From Amylostereum areolatum (taxonomy: Eukaryota > Basidiomycota > Agaricomycetes > Russulales > Stereaceae): DNA of 64,000 bases. The translations under genes and the position numbers were made by a program. The notes beneath the pieces were generated by a model that did not search any database, had not been told where the DNA came from, and worked only from the letters and a program-made list of their open reading frames with translations. The stretch's first letter is position 1. Each line of letters begins with the position of its first letter. Positions 45,101 through 55,801 of the stretch are shown here, one piece after another. The stretch is from positions 124,001 through 188,000 of the forward strand of contig SAXG01000021.1 of the NCBI GenBank assembly GCA_012932865.1. The letters are read 5' to 3'.

Positions 45101-47256
45101 AAAGACGAAGTGGAAGAAAGGCCACCATCCCCACGCTCATTAGAAAGTCAAATTCGTGGCCATGATCCCGCCATCCCGTTGATACCCACCCTTCCTTCAG
45201 AGGACGGCGGGCGTGCGCAACCCTGGGAAGAGGGCACTTCCCGTCACCGGAGGTCATGTCGCCCGCAGTATCACGCCGCCTATGAGCGAAGATGAAGAAG
45301 GACTTCCTGGCTCTCCACGGTCTGGTGTATCCGTCGCACCCACGCTTGTTTCGCCACATGCACCCCATGTGGTCCCCCCAAGCGAACCTAGCGAACTTGG
45401 CCCCGAAGACGCGGACAGGGGTGCCATTCGAGAACGTTTCGGTGAAATCGAGAGGCAGATACAGGATACGTCGGAAGCAGCGAGGCAGGCTGAGGAGCAG
45501 CGTGAGGCTGAGTTCCGCCAGAACGAGGACGCGCGGGAACAGACTTTCCAGGAAAACGAAGCTCGGAGGGAGAATGTGGCTCAAGAGTTCCTTCAGGAGC
45601 TTGAATACCACCCCTGAGCTCGGAGCTCTTCCTGTTCCTCCACCTGGTGGGTTTGGTGGACCGATTGCGGAAGGCGACACAGCGTCGATACGGCCTCCCA
45701 GCGAGGCACCGGTTCAGTCAGTCGTGGAGACTATGGCTAGTGCAGTCCATGATGCCTCCGCCCGTTACTCGGAAGATCTGAAGGAAATTGTCGATCGCGA
45801 ACGCGAGGCTGCCGCACGTGAGCGTGCGGAGATGCAAGAGAAGCTGGACGAGGCGCGCGCTGAGAAGGACAGGCAACGTGATCTGCTCGACGAGGAGCGT
45901 CTGGCGCGAATCGCGGAATTAGAAGCAGAGTTGGCCCGCTGTCGCGAGGAGTCGGCGAACGAGAAGCAGATGCGCGCGGCCGAGGAGGAGGAACGTCATG
46001 AAGCGGAAATCCGGGAACGGCAGGAGCGTGATGATGCCCTGCGCCAGCAGCTCGTTGATATCACCGATATCCTGCAGCAACAACGGGACGATTTCGCGCG
46101 GAAGAAGGAGCTGATGGATTTGAGGCTTGAAGACAAGGATCGGCGTCGGGATAACAAAGACCGCCAGTGGAATGAACTGTACTCTCTGGTCGAGAGTATC
46201 ATCACCGACCGTGAGGCTGAAAAGGAGAGGGCGCAGGCTGAGCGCGACGCTGCAGAAGGCAGGCCCAGTGAGTTTCATGCATTATTCGCTTGTGTTTCAG
46301 TTTTTTGACCATTGGTCCCAGCTATCGAAAACGTCATCGAGGAGCTCAAGAAGGAGAATGGCGAACTTCGTGCATTGTTCGAACAGTTCTCCGACGGTAT
46401 GTTTTAATCAGTCTGTCACGCTGACCTGCTTCTGACGTTTACAATCTAGCTATGCAAGAGAGCTGCAAGAAGGAACACGAAGAGCTTTTGGTGGCAATCC
46501 AGAACATGGCTCACGAAAGGGTGCCTTTCAACGTACAGCAAGTAAGACGCCTCTTATCTCCATGTTAATCTCGTCTTATGCTCTGGATAGTACCTCAACG
46601 ACTTCAGCAAGTCTCTAGCAGATGAAGTACGCATGTTGCTTCAAGAAGTAAGCAAGTTGCGTGATGAGAGGCGTACCATTCAATTGTAAGGCTTCATTTC
46701 GCCAACTGCGTCCTCAATCTTTCTGACATGGTGGCTTCAGTGAAATCGGTACTCTCATGTGCTTGAGGAGCAAGTACGGCCCCGGTGGCGAATTTGATCC
46801 CGACTGGTTAGTTCATCAACGTTGCTCTTATGGAGCGTAGGCTGACGCCTCACAGGAAACCCGCGACTGGTCCTCTCGCTCCCGGACCTGCTGAGCCTGC
46901 ACCTGCACCAGTACCTGAGCCAGCGCATGAAGCTCGCCCCGGATGGCGGCGCACCACAGGTGCTGGAACGAGCCGTCGCACGCGCAAAAAGTCTGAGGCT
47001 CCGGCAGCTCATGTCACGGTTCATGAGCCTCCGCAAGCCACTTCGAATATCCGTGCGGGCTCTTGGGCGACTTGGCAACGTGAGTATATTCGTGTCTTTG
47101 GCGATATGGCTCTGACTAAGATACCGCTCTCCTTCAGCTGACCTGAACTACGACTATACCCCTCCCCCCTCCAACCCGACGGAATTGCTTGCGCCACCGC
47201 CGGTGCAAATGGGATTGTTCGGGCCGCGTTCTCCCAGGGACTCTATGACCCGTTGA
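36119..47256 (+). CDS. Very large PH-like, proline/serine-rich, RS-rich coiled-coil protein
   Basis: Starts M-S-S-Y-T-S-S-D-A-P-R-G-P-R. Exons 36119-36248, 36334-37640 and 37694-38082 join cleanly. Exon 3 and the next exon carry a PH-like block: I-G-L-L-W-Y-L-N-V-H-A-P-P-P-Y-R-W-Q-R-C, L-S-W-I-A-P-G-G-G-R-G-I-V-T-L-D-L, C-P-F-Q-L-L-Y, and R-V-R-W-V-S-A-I-W-E-A-L. Long Ser/Thr/Pro-rich stretches follow, with a Pro/Val run (39600-39740), a helical block (Q-R-E-L-M-R-Y-M-T-S-L-N-D-W-L), a Pro-rich block (43.0-43.9 kb), an Arg-Ser domain (44.0-44.8 kb) and Glu/Arg/Gln coiled coils (45.4-46.7 kb). The frame moves by one base at least nine times (near 38.65, 39.03, 39.78, 40.27, 41.4, 42.1, 43.9, 45.2 and 45.6 kb). 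Two adjacent genes cannot be fully excluded. Function unknown; a cortical or membrane scaffold is a guess from the PH-like block. Confidence 0.6.
44066..44118 (+). repeat. Short hexamer-type repeats encoding Arg-Ser dipeptides
   Basis: Repeated aggtcg/aggtca units encode a pure run of Arg-Ser pairs inside the large gene. Further RS-rich sequence continues to about 44640 with more varied codons. Confidence 0.8.
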
Positions 47257-47696
47257 AAAGTATTAGCGTCTGCCCAGCTGGGGAAGTTTTGTTTATCTTG
47301 TTCACCTCATCCGGGATCCTGCAGTGTACGATGGTGGTGGTTGCAGCAGTCTACTTCAGACTTGCACTTTTCACGATTTGCTCACGACTCCGTCACGATC
47401 TTGCTGTATTTCTGCTCCAGTACTTCATTTACTATCGTCTTCTCGATGTGCTTGCTTGACTCTCATTTTACTGACTCTCTTTACATCTTCTCCCATCTGT
47501 ATGCTCTCTGTCATCTGTTATCTTCCATCTATGTTGTTATTTGTAGTGCAACGAATTATGCTTATGATTTTCGTGTCATCACCGTGGGGTAGGGGGAGCG
47601 CGCGAAGAGGTCCGACGGTGCAGAGGAAGTATTATAGAACATTAATGTTGCTGAACAGAGTTGTTGTGTAGTAGGTGCATGTATAATGTCGTAGGA
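47257..47696. other. Spacer, convergent 3' ends
   Basis: T-rich, UTR-like sequence between the large gene (plus) and the next gene (minus). No gene seen. Confidence 0.5.
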
Positions 47697-48653
47697 TCAT
47701 GTCTGAGATTCCTCTTGCGCACGCTGCTGTAGGACTGCTCTTAATTTGGCAGCAAGACCGTCTGTAAGCCTAGTGACACCGTCGGCGGTACAGAGACGAT
47801 AGGAGGGCATGGGCTGATATGTTTCTGCCATGATCTGTGATATGATTCGAAGTGAGCAGACGAGACACGGGGGACCACGAGCTTCACGCACTTTACCATC
47901 TTCGACACGGACGGAACCAATGATATCGTCAGGATCACCGATACGACCCAACGCGGGAACGTTGCGAGCATCTGGAAGGATATATTTGTAAGAAAGAGGG
48001 GAGTGAGAGGGGACACCCAATAACCATTGATATGCATCCAGCCTTGGCGGGTCTGCATTGCGCTTGCTATTTGTATATCGTCGACGCCTTCGGAGAGACC
48101 GGATGATATGGCGCTATGAAGAATTTCACGAAACCCTTCTGCAATGTTGGTGAGGACGGCGAGGTAGTCGAATAAGCAAGGTATACATATGCACGTAGTT
48201 TGGGAAGAACGCACTGTTTTCTTTGAAGTCGTTCAACCCCGCCTCGTCTTCTTGACGTGGCGCTTCTGCAGGTAGCCATCCCAGCACAGTAGAGGAATTT
48301 GACGAAGGGGGTGGAGATTCGAGGAGGGAGACGGCAAACGCGGATCGGGCGGAGGAGAGGGGATTTGGTGGGGGAATGAGGTGATAGAATAGATCCGACC
48401 GAGTTGGGTCGGTGAATGTTGTCTGCGCGTTATTTCGAAGGTAATGAGAACGTGAAAACGGGCGAACTCGAGCGGGAATGAGTGATGGATATCTGGCCAG
48501 AGAACAAGGTGTGGGTCGCGCGGGATCTGGCCGTGAAGTTGACTGAATGGAAGTGGAAAGAGCACGCGACTGTGGTTTTTGGGGGTGAGCCAGAGATGGA
48601 ATTAGTTGTCGGCTGAGTGTATGTGAGGATATCCGAAACCGAGAGGGGTTCAT
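47697..48653 (-). CDS. Conserved fungal protein of unknown function, possible mitochondrial presequence
   Basis: The start M-N-P-S-R-F-R-I-S-S-H-T-L-S-R-Q is followed by a Ser/Arg-rich region almost free of acidic residues, compatible with a mitochondrial targeting sequence. Exon 1 contains D-L-F-Y-H-L-I-P-P-P-N-P, S-A-R-S-A-F-A-V-S-L-L and G-W-L-P-A-E. The next exons give F-R-E-I-L-H-S-A-I-S-S-G-L, A-M-Q-T-R-Q-G-W-M-H-I-N, D-A-R-N-V-P-A-L-G-R-I-G-D-P-D-D-I-I-G-S-V and V-E-D-G-K, then P-M-P-S-Y-R-L-C-T-A-D-G-V-T-R-L. All four exons join in frame. The order recalls a fungal family without an assigned role. Shares a 265-bp divergent promoter with OST4. Confidence 0.7.
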
Positions 48654-48918
48654 GCTGGTTGAGTTGGCACTTGGCTAACTTGGCCCAAGAAGTGTCACTG
48701 CCAGTGACTGTCAGATGAAAGACGCGTCGGGACTCGACCGTCGACGTCATGGGAAACGGGTCATGTGATCATCTGCTTGACGTGGCTCAGGCACGCGTTC
48801 GTGTCTGCCTCAACTTGCCTCCTCCGGAATACATCTCACGGTAAGGATATTTCTACTCTTCACCACCCTAGCAGGATTGCTCATACTTTCGTACTATCCT
48901 AGTCGCTCCTTCGCCGCC

Positions 48919-49093
48919 ATGATCAGCCATGACTACCCTTTACACCCTCGCAAACACCCTTGGCTCACTAGCCATGATCTCTGTCGTTGCCTACCACTTC
49001 ATCGCCGTAAATGCGAAGTACGTTTCGAAGGACGCCTGCAAAATAACTGCTGGCCCGGGTTCCTGCGAACAACCTGTGTTGGTAGGTGCGTAG
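48919..49093 (+). CDS. OST4: OST4-like small subunit of oligosaccharyltransferase
   Basis: Single-helix ER membrane peptide that stabilises the N-glycosylation complex. From the ATG at 48929 it reads M-T-T-L-Y-T-L-A-N-T-L-G-S-L-A-M-I-S-V-V then A-Y-H-F-I-A-V-N-A-K. The L-A-N-x-L-G...Y-H-x-x-A-V-N pattern is that of OST4. The family usually begins M-I-[ST]: an ATG at 48919 gives M-I-S, but it is one base out of frame with the rest, so the true start may be 48919 with one inserted base near 48928. The tail after K-Y-V-S-K-D is longer than in known OST4 and may be split by an intron near 49083. Confidence 0.75.
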
Positions 49094-49723
49094 CCTGCAT
49101 CTAGTGCGACTCTGTCCTTACCTTACCCCAACCCATTTCAGGCCTCCAGTACCATCTCACCTCCTGCGATTAGAGTGCCTCGCCTTCTTCAGGACTGCTT
49201 ATAACGGCTAGGTGCTGGCCATCGGACTGGCCTAGGCATGTATCTTTGACTGCATGTACTCTCGTCTGTACTCCCAAGAGCCATTGTCGTTCTTTGTGTA
49301 GCCAGGGATTTGGGAGAATATCTCGAGTAGCGAACCGCGTGAGCCAGTGACACATCGGTTCCGTCCCTTCGCAATTGCCGATATTCTAATACATGACGTT
49401 GTGCACTGCCGTAAGAACGAGAGACTGGTACTTAGTGGTACTGAACTTCCCAACTGTTCAGCTGGGATGCCGGCCCGACCCCGCGACGCGAATTCAGGTG
49501 TCTGCTTTGAACTGCTAGCTAAAGCCTAATAGTCCTTACACCTCGACTTTCAACACATCCATCTCCCTCAAATCCCACAGCACTATCGACAAGTGATACC
49601 CACCTCAACATCGTCATCTACCGTGATTGATTGACTGAAGGACACTAAACCCGCATCTACTTCCTGGGCCGTCCAGGCTTTCCTCGTCTCCAATTATTCT
49701 AAACACGCTTCCTATCACCAGCG
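49094..49723. other. Intergenic region upstream of VPS15
   Basis: About 630 bp with possible extra 3' exon or UTR of OST4 at its left end and the VPS15 promoter at its right. No gene recognised. Confidence 0.45.
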
Positions 49724-52700
49724 ATGGGTAATGCTCAATCGGGATACCCCATCAACAGGAATACAGGTGCCTTGGACTCTTTCGTTGCAGAGCTAGGCTC
49801 AGAAATAGTATACGAGAAGAGGTGCGCCTTGTCCAGCCCTTTCTCGTTCACGGTGCCCATCTTCGTTTCAGTCTGGGGACGTCGCGTTTCCTCAAGACCG
49901 TCCGGTGTCGGCACAAGAATGGCTACCTCATAGCGAAGATATATATCAAACCCGACCTCGGAATGAGCTTGCGCAAGTACCAGAGGCGACTGAAAGGTGC
50001 GCTTACCCGTAATCTCCGTGCGGAGCACGCTCTAACCGCTCGCTCTTCACTTCCACAGTTGAACGGGAAGCACTCTTGGATATCCCGAATGTGTACAGTT
50101 TTCAAACATTCCTCGAGACCGATAAGGCAGTGTACCTTATTCGACAATGGGTTGCTAGCAATCTATACGATCGTATAAGGTGCGTCCCCGCTACAGGCAT
50201 CCAAGCCTTGGTATTCTGACCGACACGCCCTCCCTAGCACGCGACCCTTTCTCAGTTCAGTCGAGAAGAAATGGATCGCATTCCAACTCCTTACAGCCCT
50301 TCGCGACGCGCGCGCACGCAAGGTCGCTCACGGTGATATTAAGTCGCAGAATATCCTTGTGACCTCCTGGAATTGGGTCTACCTTTCCGACTTCGCCTCC
50401 CACAAGCCCACGTTCCTTCCTCTTCACGACCCGACCGATTTCTCCTTCTACTTTGACACGTCCGGACAACGCACCTGTTATGTCGCTCCAGAACGCTTCT
50501 ACGAATCTGCCCCGGGTCGTGCCACCGGCAGCGAAGAGGCCGAAGATGATGGCAAGCGCGAGGCGAAAGTTACAGAGGCTATGGATGTATTCAGTGCGGG
50601 TTGTGTCGTCGCGGAGCTCTTCAGGGAGGGCACACCGTTGTTCACGTTGAGCCAGCTGTTCAAGTATCGGGAGGGGGACTTGGCGGTGGATGGTTTACTG
50701 TCGTCCATCGACGATGGGGGCGTTCGCGTGCGTATGTCTCCGTCTTGTACCTTATCGCTTTCCTTAACATATGCAATCCAGGACCTCATCAAGGAGATGA
50801 TCGCTCTTAGCCCTCACACCCGTCCAACCTTTGAGGCCCTCCTTCACAAGGCCCGCGGAACTGTCTTCCCAGAAGTATTCTACTCCTTCCTTCATGGTTA
50901 CGTTGCGTCTATCAACGAACTTCCCGTACACTCGCCCTTCTCCCCGGCTCTTCCTTCTGCTATCACACCTTCTGTTTCTACAGCGTCAACGTCGACTGTG
51001 ACGGCCAAAGGCGGTTCAACAACTCCTGTTCCTGCAGTCCCAGATACCAACTCCAATACGGCATTACCTAGTGATGCGGACCATCGGATGGAGAGGATAT
51101 GGGCGGACCACGAAAGTGTAGAGTCATACTTGGTAGAGGCTGCGGGAGAGGAGACTGTCATGGACATCAGAGTGGAATATACACCAAGTGAAATTCCGTC
51201 GAAGCCTTACCAGGTACGACATTCCAGGTCTATGAAGCCTTGTCTTCCCACTCATGACGTCAAAAATAGGACATATTTCCGGTGGAACTGCATATCCCCA
51301 ATCGCGACTCGAAACTCTTGCGTCCCGTATCGTCTCGCAGGCGTGCTGCTACCGAAGGTACCACCCGTTGCTCTTGGACACATTTTACCATCCTGACGGT
51401 GTGTAGATGGCCCTGCACTTATTATCCTTGCCCTCGTCTGCTCCAATGTGCGCAACTGTGCGCAACCCTCAAGCAAGCTACGCGCACTTGACACGTTCCT
51501 TGCGCTCGCTGTCCATCTCACGGACGAGGCCAAGCTTGATCGTATGGTACCTTACATCGTCGACCTGTTGCACGATGAGGCTGCGGCAGTGCGCGGTGCA
51601 GCACTTCGAACGCTCATGCAAGTGGTGAGCATAAATTTCACGCTTTTCTGTCTGAACAATCTCGCCGACTCGACGTTCTTCTAGCTGATGCTCGTAACGG
51701 CTATCACACCCTTCGAATGCGTCGATATTCCCCGAGTATATCATACCAAACATTCAAGGTTTGGTTCTGGACCCTGAGGTCTCGGTACGTTGCATATATG
51801 CGCAATGCATCGTACCATTGGCAGATACTGCGGTACGATACCTCGAGATGGGTCAAGCTCTCAAGGCTCACGGTACCTTCAAACTTTCCGAGGACACGGT
51901 TGAGTACGACGAAGCTCAACTGGAAGTAAGCCTTCGATATTCCTGTTGTTACTAATCCTGCTCATACATATGTGATTAAAGGTCTCGTACGATGCTGCTT
52001 TGCAAGATCTGCAGGCAGCCATACAAGAACATTTGACTACGCTACTCGTCGACCCATCCAGTGTCGTGAAACGCGCCGTGTTGCATGACATTTCGGCGTT
52101 GTGTATCTTCCTAGGTCGCCAGCCCACAAACGACGTGCTCCTGAGCCATATGATCACATACCTCAATGATCGAGACTGGCTCTTGCGCTACGCATTCTTC
52201 GACGCAATCGTGGACGTTGCGGCCTGTGCGGGGGGACGGAGCTTGGAAGAATACATTCTTCCATTGATGATCCAAGCGCTTTCCGGTGCGTAGAAACCGT
52301 ATTGTTGACATGTGTAGATCGCAGGCTGACGGGGAACGACCATGCGTAGATGTCGAGGAGACGGTAGTAGCGAGAGTGCTGGCGGCGTTGACAAGCTTGT
52401 GCGAGCTCGGCCTGTTCCAAAAGATGCGGATATGGGAGCTGATGAGCGCAACATTGGGGTTCCTATATCACCCAGATGTGTGGATACGGCAAGGTTCGTT
52501 ACTCTGGATATCACCCCGGGTTTCGACATGCACTGATCGCTATGTTGGACGTGCTCAGGGGCTGCTGCGTTTATCGCCGCCGCGGCGAAGCATCTTCCGT
52601 CGAGCGATGTGTGGTGCATTCTTTATCCTTCTCTACGACATTTCCTTCGGTCAGATGTACAGGGCGTTACCGACATGTCTTTGTTGGTTGCCATGAAGCC

Positions 52701-55591
52701 GCCGGTGCGTCCTACATATCCTTGGTGCGATTTTATCCTGATACACTGTTTGCGTGTAGCTTTCTCGCCAAGTCTTCGACGCCGCGGTTAATTGGGCAAT
52801 GAAAGCAGAAAAGTCGAGTTTTTGGAGGAGCCATAGAAGAGTCGTATCGAAAGTCGAGTCACCTCAGGATAGCATGGCGAGGATGCGCAAGACAAGCACG
52901 ACAGGGGTGCCGCGCAGCAAGTCAGAAGAGTGCGTAAATTGAAATGAATCACTGCATAGACCTGACTGGTGCCAAAGGGACGAAACTCAACTGAACAAGC
53001 TGCGCCATCTCGGCATGACGGCCACAGAAGAACAGAAACTTGTCGCCATGCGTGATTACATTCTCAAGCTCGCCAATGCGACTGCGAGGTCGGTGACATC
53101 TCTATCGAATCGCGCCGTACTTGAGCTCACCCTATATGTAGTTTTGCAATGCGACTACGTATGGAAGACAATGCGGAAATCCTCAAGTCCACGTCGGATG
53201 TGGAGCTTCAAAAGCTGAAGGTCGTGCCCCAGACGGTATTCTTAAAGACTCGCGCGCCGGAGACACCTTCTAGAGGATCCCGTGTGGTATCCTCGTCAAG
53301 GCGGTCAACTGTGGAAAACATGCGTTTTTTGGTACCAGAAACCCCTCGGGGATCACGACCCCCGAGTGTCGACTATGGATCACCAGGTGCACCGTTTGAA
53401 GACTTGCGCCGCCGTCTGTCTGCATTTAACGGTTCCGGAACGTCTTTACCCTCCGCTGCCGCGCGTCCGCCTTCGGTATCTAGCCCTCGTGCTGTCACTG
53501 CGCCCATCATTGGTGACTTCCCACCCGTGTTCGATCGACCGGGAAGCCCGTCGGAATCAGTATTTTCAACCACCACGTCGGCGGCCGTGCGCCCCATGCA
53601 GAGGCTGCAGATCGGAAGCACGGATAGTCACAAAGCCGCGCCGGCGGTGGGTTCGTCCAGGGCGAACGCGACGGGTGTGTTGGAAGCAACGGCGAGGATG
53701 AGATCCGATGGATCTCCAGAGAGATCAGGAAGAACATCGCCGGTGTCTGTGACGGGGACAATACGAGGGCAGCAGAGGCGACCGCTGTCATTATTGCCCA
53801 TATCGACATATGGTGAGTGTTCGTCTCTCAATCTCGATTTACATAAATTCTGATACGTGAAATAGATGGGCAAGAGCCCGGGGTCAACAATCTGCTGGAG
53901 CACATGTACCTCGACAGTAATCGGGAGTACCAGAATGACTTTGGTCCTCGCGTGCACGAGGGTCCCGTCAGGAGGCGTAATGCAGTCCGTCATACGTTCA
54001 CACCGCGGGATGGGACTACGCGACGTCCTGACGCGACGCTCGTTGCAAATCTGAGCACACACACGGATGCGATTACGGGGCTTGCGGTGTCGCCGGACCA
54101 CACATTCTTCGTTTCCGCGTCCGACGATAAAACTGCCAAGGTGTGGGACACGGCGCGTTTGGAACGGAACGTGACAAGCAAACCACGATACTCGTATGCG
54201 CAGCACCATTCCCGGGTCAAATGTGTTTGTATGCTCGAGGGCGTGCATTGCTTTGCAAGCGCGGCCGAGGATGGAAGCGTGCATGTCGTTAGAGTGAACG
54301 TCAGCCTTGGCGGGGCACTGCCGAAGTATACGAAGATTCAGACGGTGCGCGAATATCGGATGGATCGGGCGGGAGAATACGTCACTTGTATGGCGCATTT
54401 CAACACGGGTTGGTCGTTCACTATTCCTCAATCGAAGGTGGCGCTGACTGACTCTTGTGTGGGTTGGCAGATTCGTCCTCCAACTTAGTGTATACCACGA
54501 CACATTCCGCCATAGCAGTGCTCGATCTGCGGACGATGCGGATATTACAAGCTATGGAGCAGCCAAGCCACTATGGACCCATCACGGCCATGTGTTTGGA
54601 TCGCAAGCGCGCCTGGGTGTTCACGGGCACCGCGTCGGGCGCTCTGACGCTGTGGGACATCCGGTTTGGCCTCCGACTCAAGTCCTGGAAGACCGTGGCC
54701 GCCTCCTCTGGAAAATCATCACGGGTGTATCAATGCGTAGTGCATCCAACGCGCGGCAAGGGTCGATGGGTGGCAGTCGCAATTGAGACAACAAGACCAA
54801 ATTCGGAGGAGATACCAACGCGCTTGGTGGAGGTGTGGGACATCGAGACTTCGACGTTGGTAGAAACCTTCGGGACGCGCACGGTCACGAACGTTGCGCC
54901 TGTGGATGAGCCTGAACAAGTCGTAGCGAATCTCGCTGAGCCTAGCGCAGCCTCTGCGATTGCGGCGCTGGTGCGTGCACGACAACAGGGAGGAGGGATG
55001 GGCGCATCGCGTCGGCCGTCGGGGGATGTGGTGACGCGGGACGCGGGACCCTCTGGTTCGTCCCCGGACGTGAGAGCCATGCTAGTGGGGCACGAGTTTC
55101 GGAGGACATTCGACGGTACATCGGGGAGTGTCTGGGCTAAGCTCCGATGGACATCCTACGGGTGGACGCGGGTTCATGGTGACGGGTTCAGAAGATCGCA
55201 AGCTGAGGTTGTGGGATCTGGGGCGAGTGGAGCGGACGACGGTGCTAAGCAGTGGGGACGGCGACGACAAGCCCTCCTACAGGTTCGTCTCGTTTATCCA
55301 AGTATGGGACCTTGTGCTGATTTCAGTGAACGTAGCACGACGCCATCCTCGGATGGCTCGACGACAGCGTTTGTGGAAACATGGATGCACGCGTCGCAGC
55401 TGAGCACTCAACAAACTAAGTCATCGCAGCGAATGTCGCTGTTGAATAATAGCCAGCAAAACTTGCTAAAGCCACATCAGGACACAATCACCGCGCTCGC
55501 GTGCATTGACTCGCCGTTCCGGGGTGGGATCGTGAGTGGAGACCGGGCGGGGGTTATAAAAGTGTGGCGGGTGGATGGAACAGATTTATGA
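49724..55591 (+). CDS. VPS15: VPS15, protein-kinase-like regulatory subunit of class III PI3-kinase
   Basis: Scaffold and regulator of VPS34 in endosomal sorting and autophagy. It starts M-G-N-A-Q-S, a typical N-myristoylation signal. The kinase domain follows, with R-C-R-H-K-N-G-Y-L-I-A-K-I, H-G-D-I-K-S-Q-N-I-L-V-T-S-W-N-W and D-F-A in place of D-F-G, as is usual for this family, plus C-Y-V-A-P-E-R-F-Y-E. HEAT-like helical repeats span about 51.3-52.8 kb (M-V-P-Y-I-V-D-L-L-H-D-E, G-L-V-L-D-P-E-V-S-V-R). A Ser-rich linker follows, then WD40 repeats from about 53.9 kb (V-S-A-S-D-D-K-T-A-K-V-W-D, G-A-L-T-L-W-D-I-R, S-E-D-R-K-L-R-L-W-D, G-D-R-A-G-V-I-K-V-W). More than a dozen short introns. One one-base frame change lies near 55125-55132. 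Domain order and length fit the family. Confidence 0.93.
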
Positions 55592-55801
55592 GGGAGCACG
55601 TGTGTTTGAGTCCACGTTGTGCATCATGTAGCATAGAGATGTATTTTACATTGTAGCATATGGATAGAGAGCCATGATTTTGACTTGAACCAGTCGCGGG
55701 TGGTCCAAGTAAGAACGAAGACTGTGGGAAAGTTTACATGGGTATGACGGAGGGCCGGCAAGGGCCGACTTTGGAACGACCGTGACTCGACCGAAATTCG
55801 A

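Noticed and set aside
45919..46278. Minus-strand hydrophobic frame in the coiled-coil exon
   Set aside because: Antisense of Glu/Arg/Lys-rich codons yields Leu/Phe/Ser runs; it is not a membrane protein.
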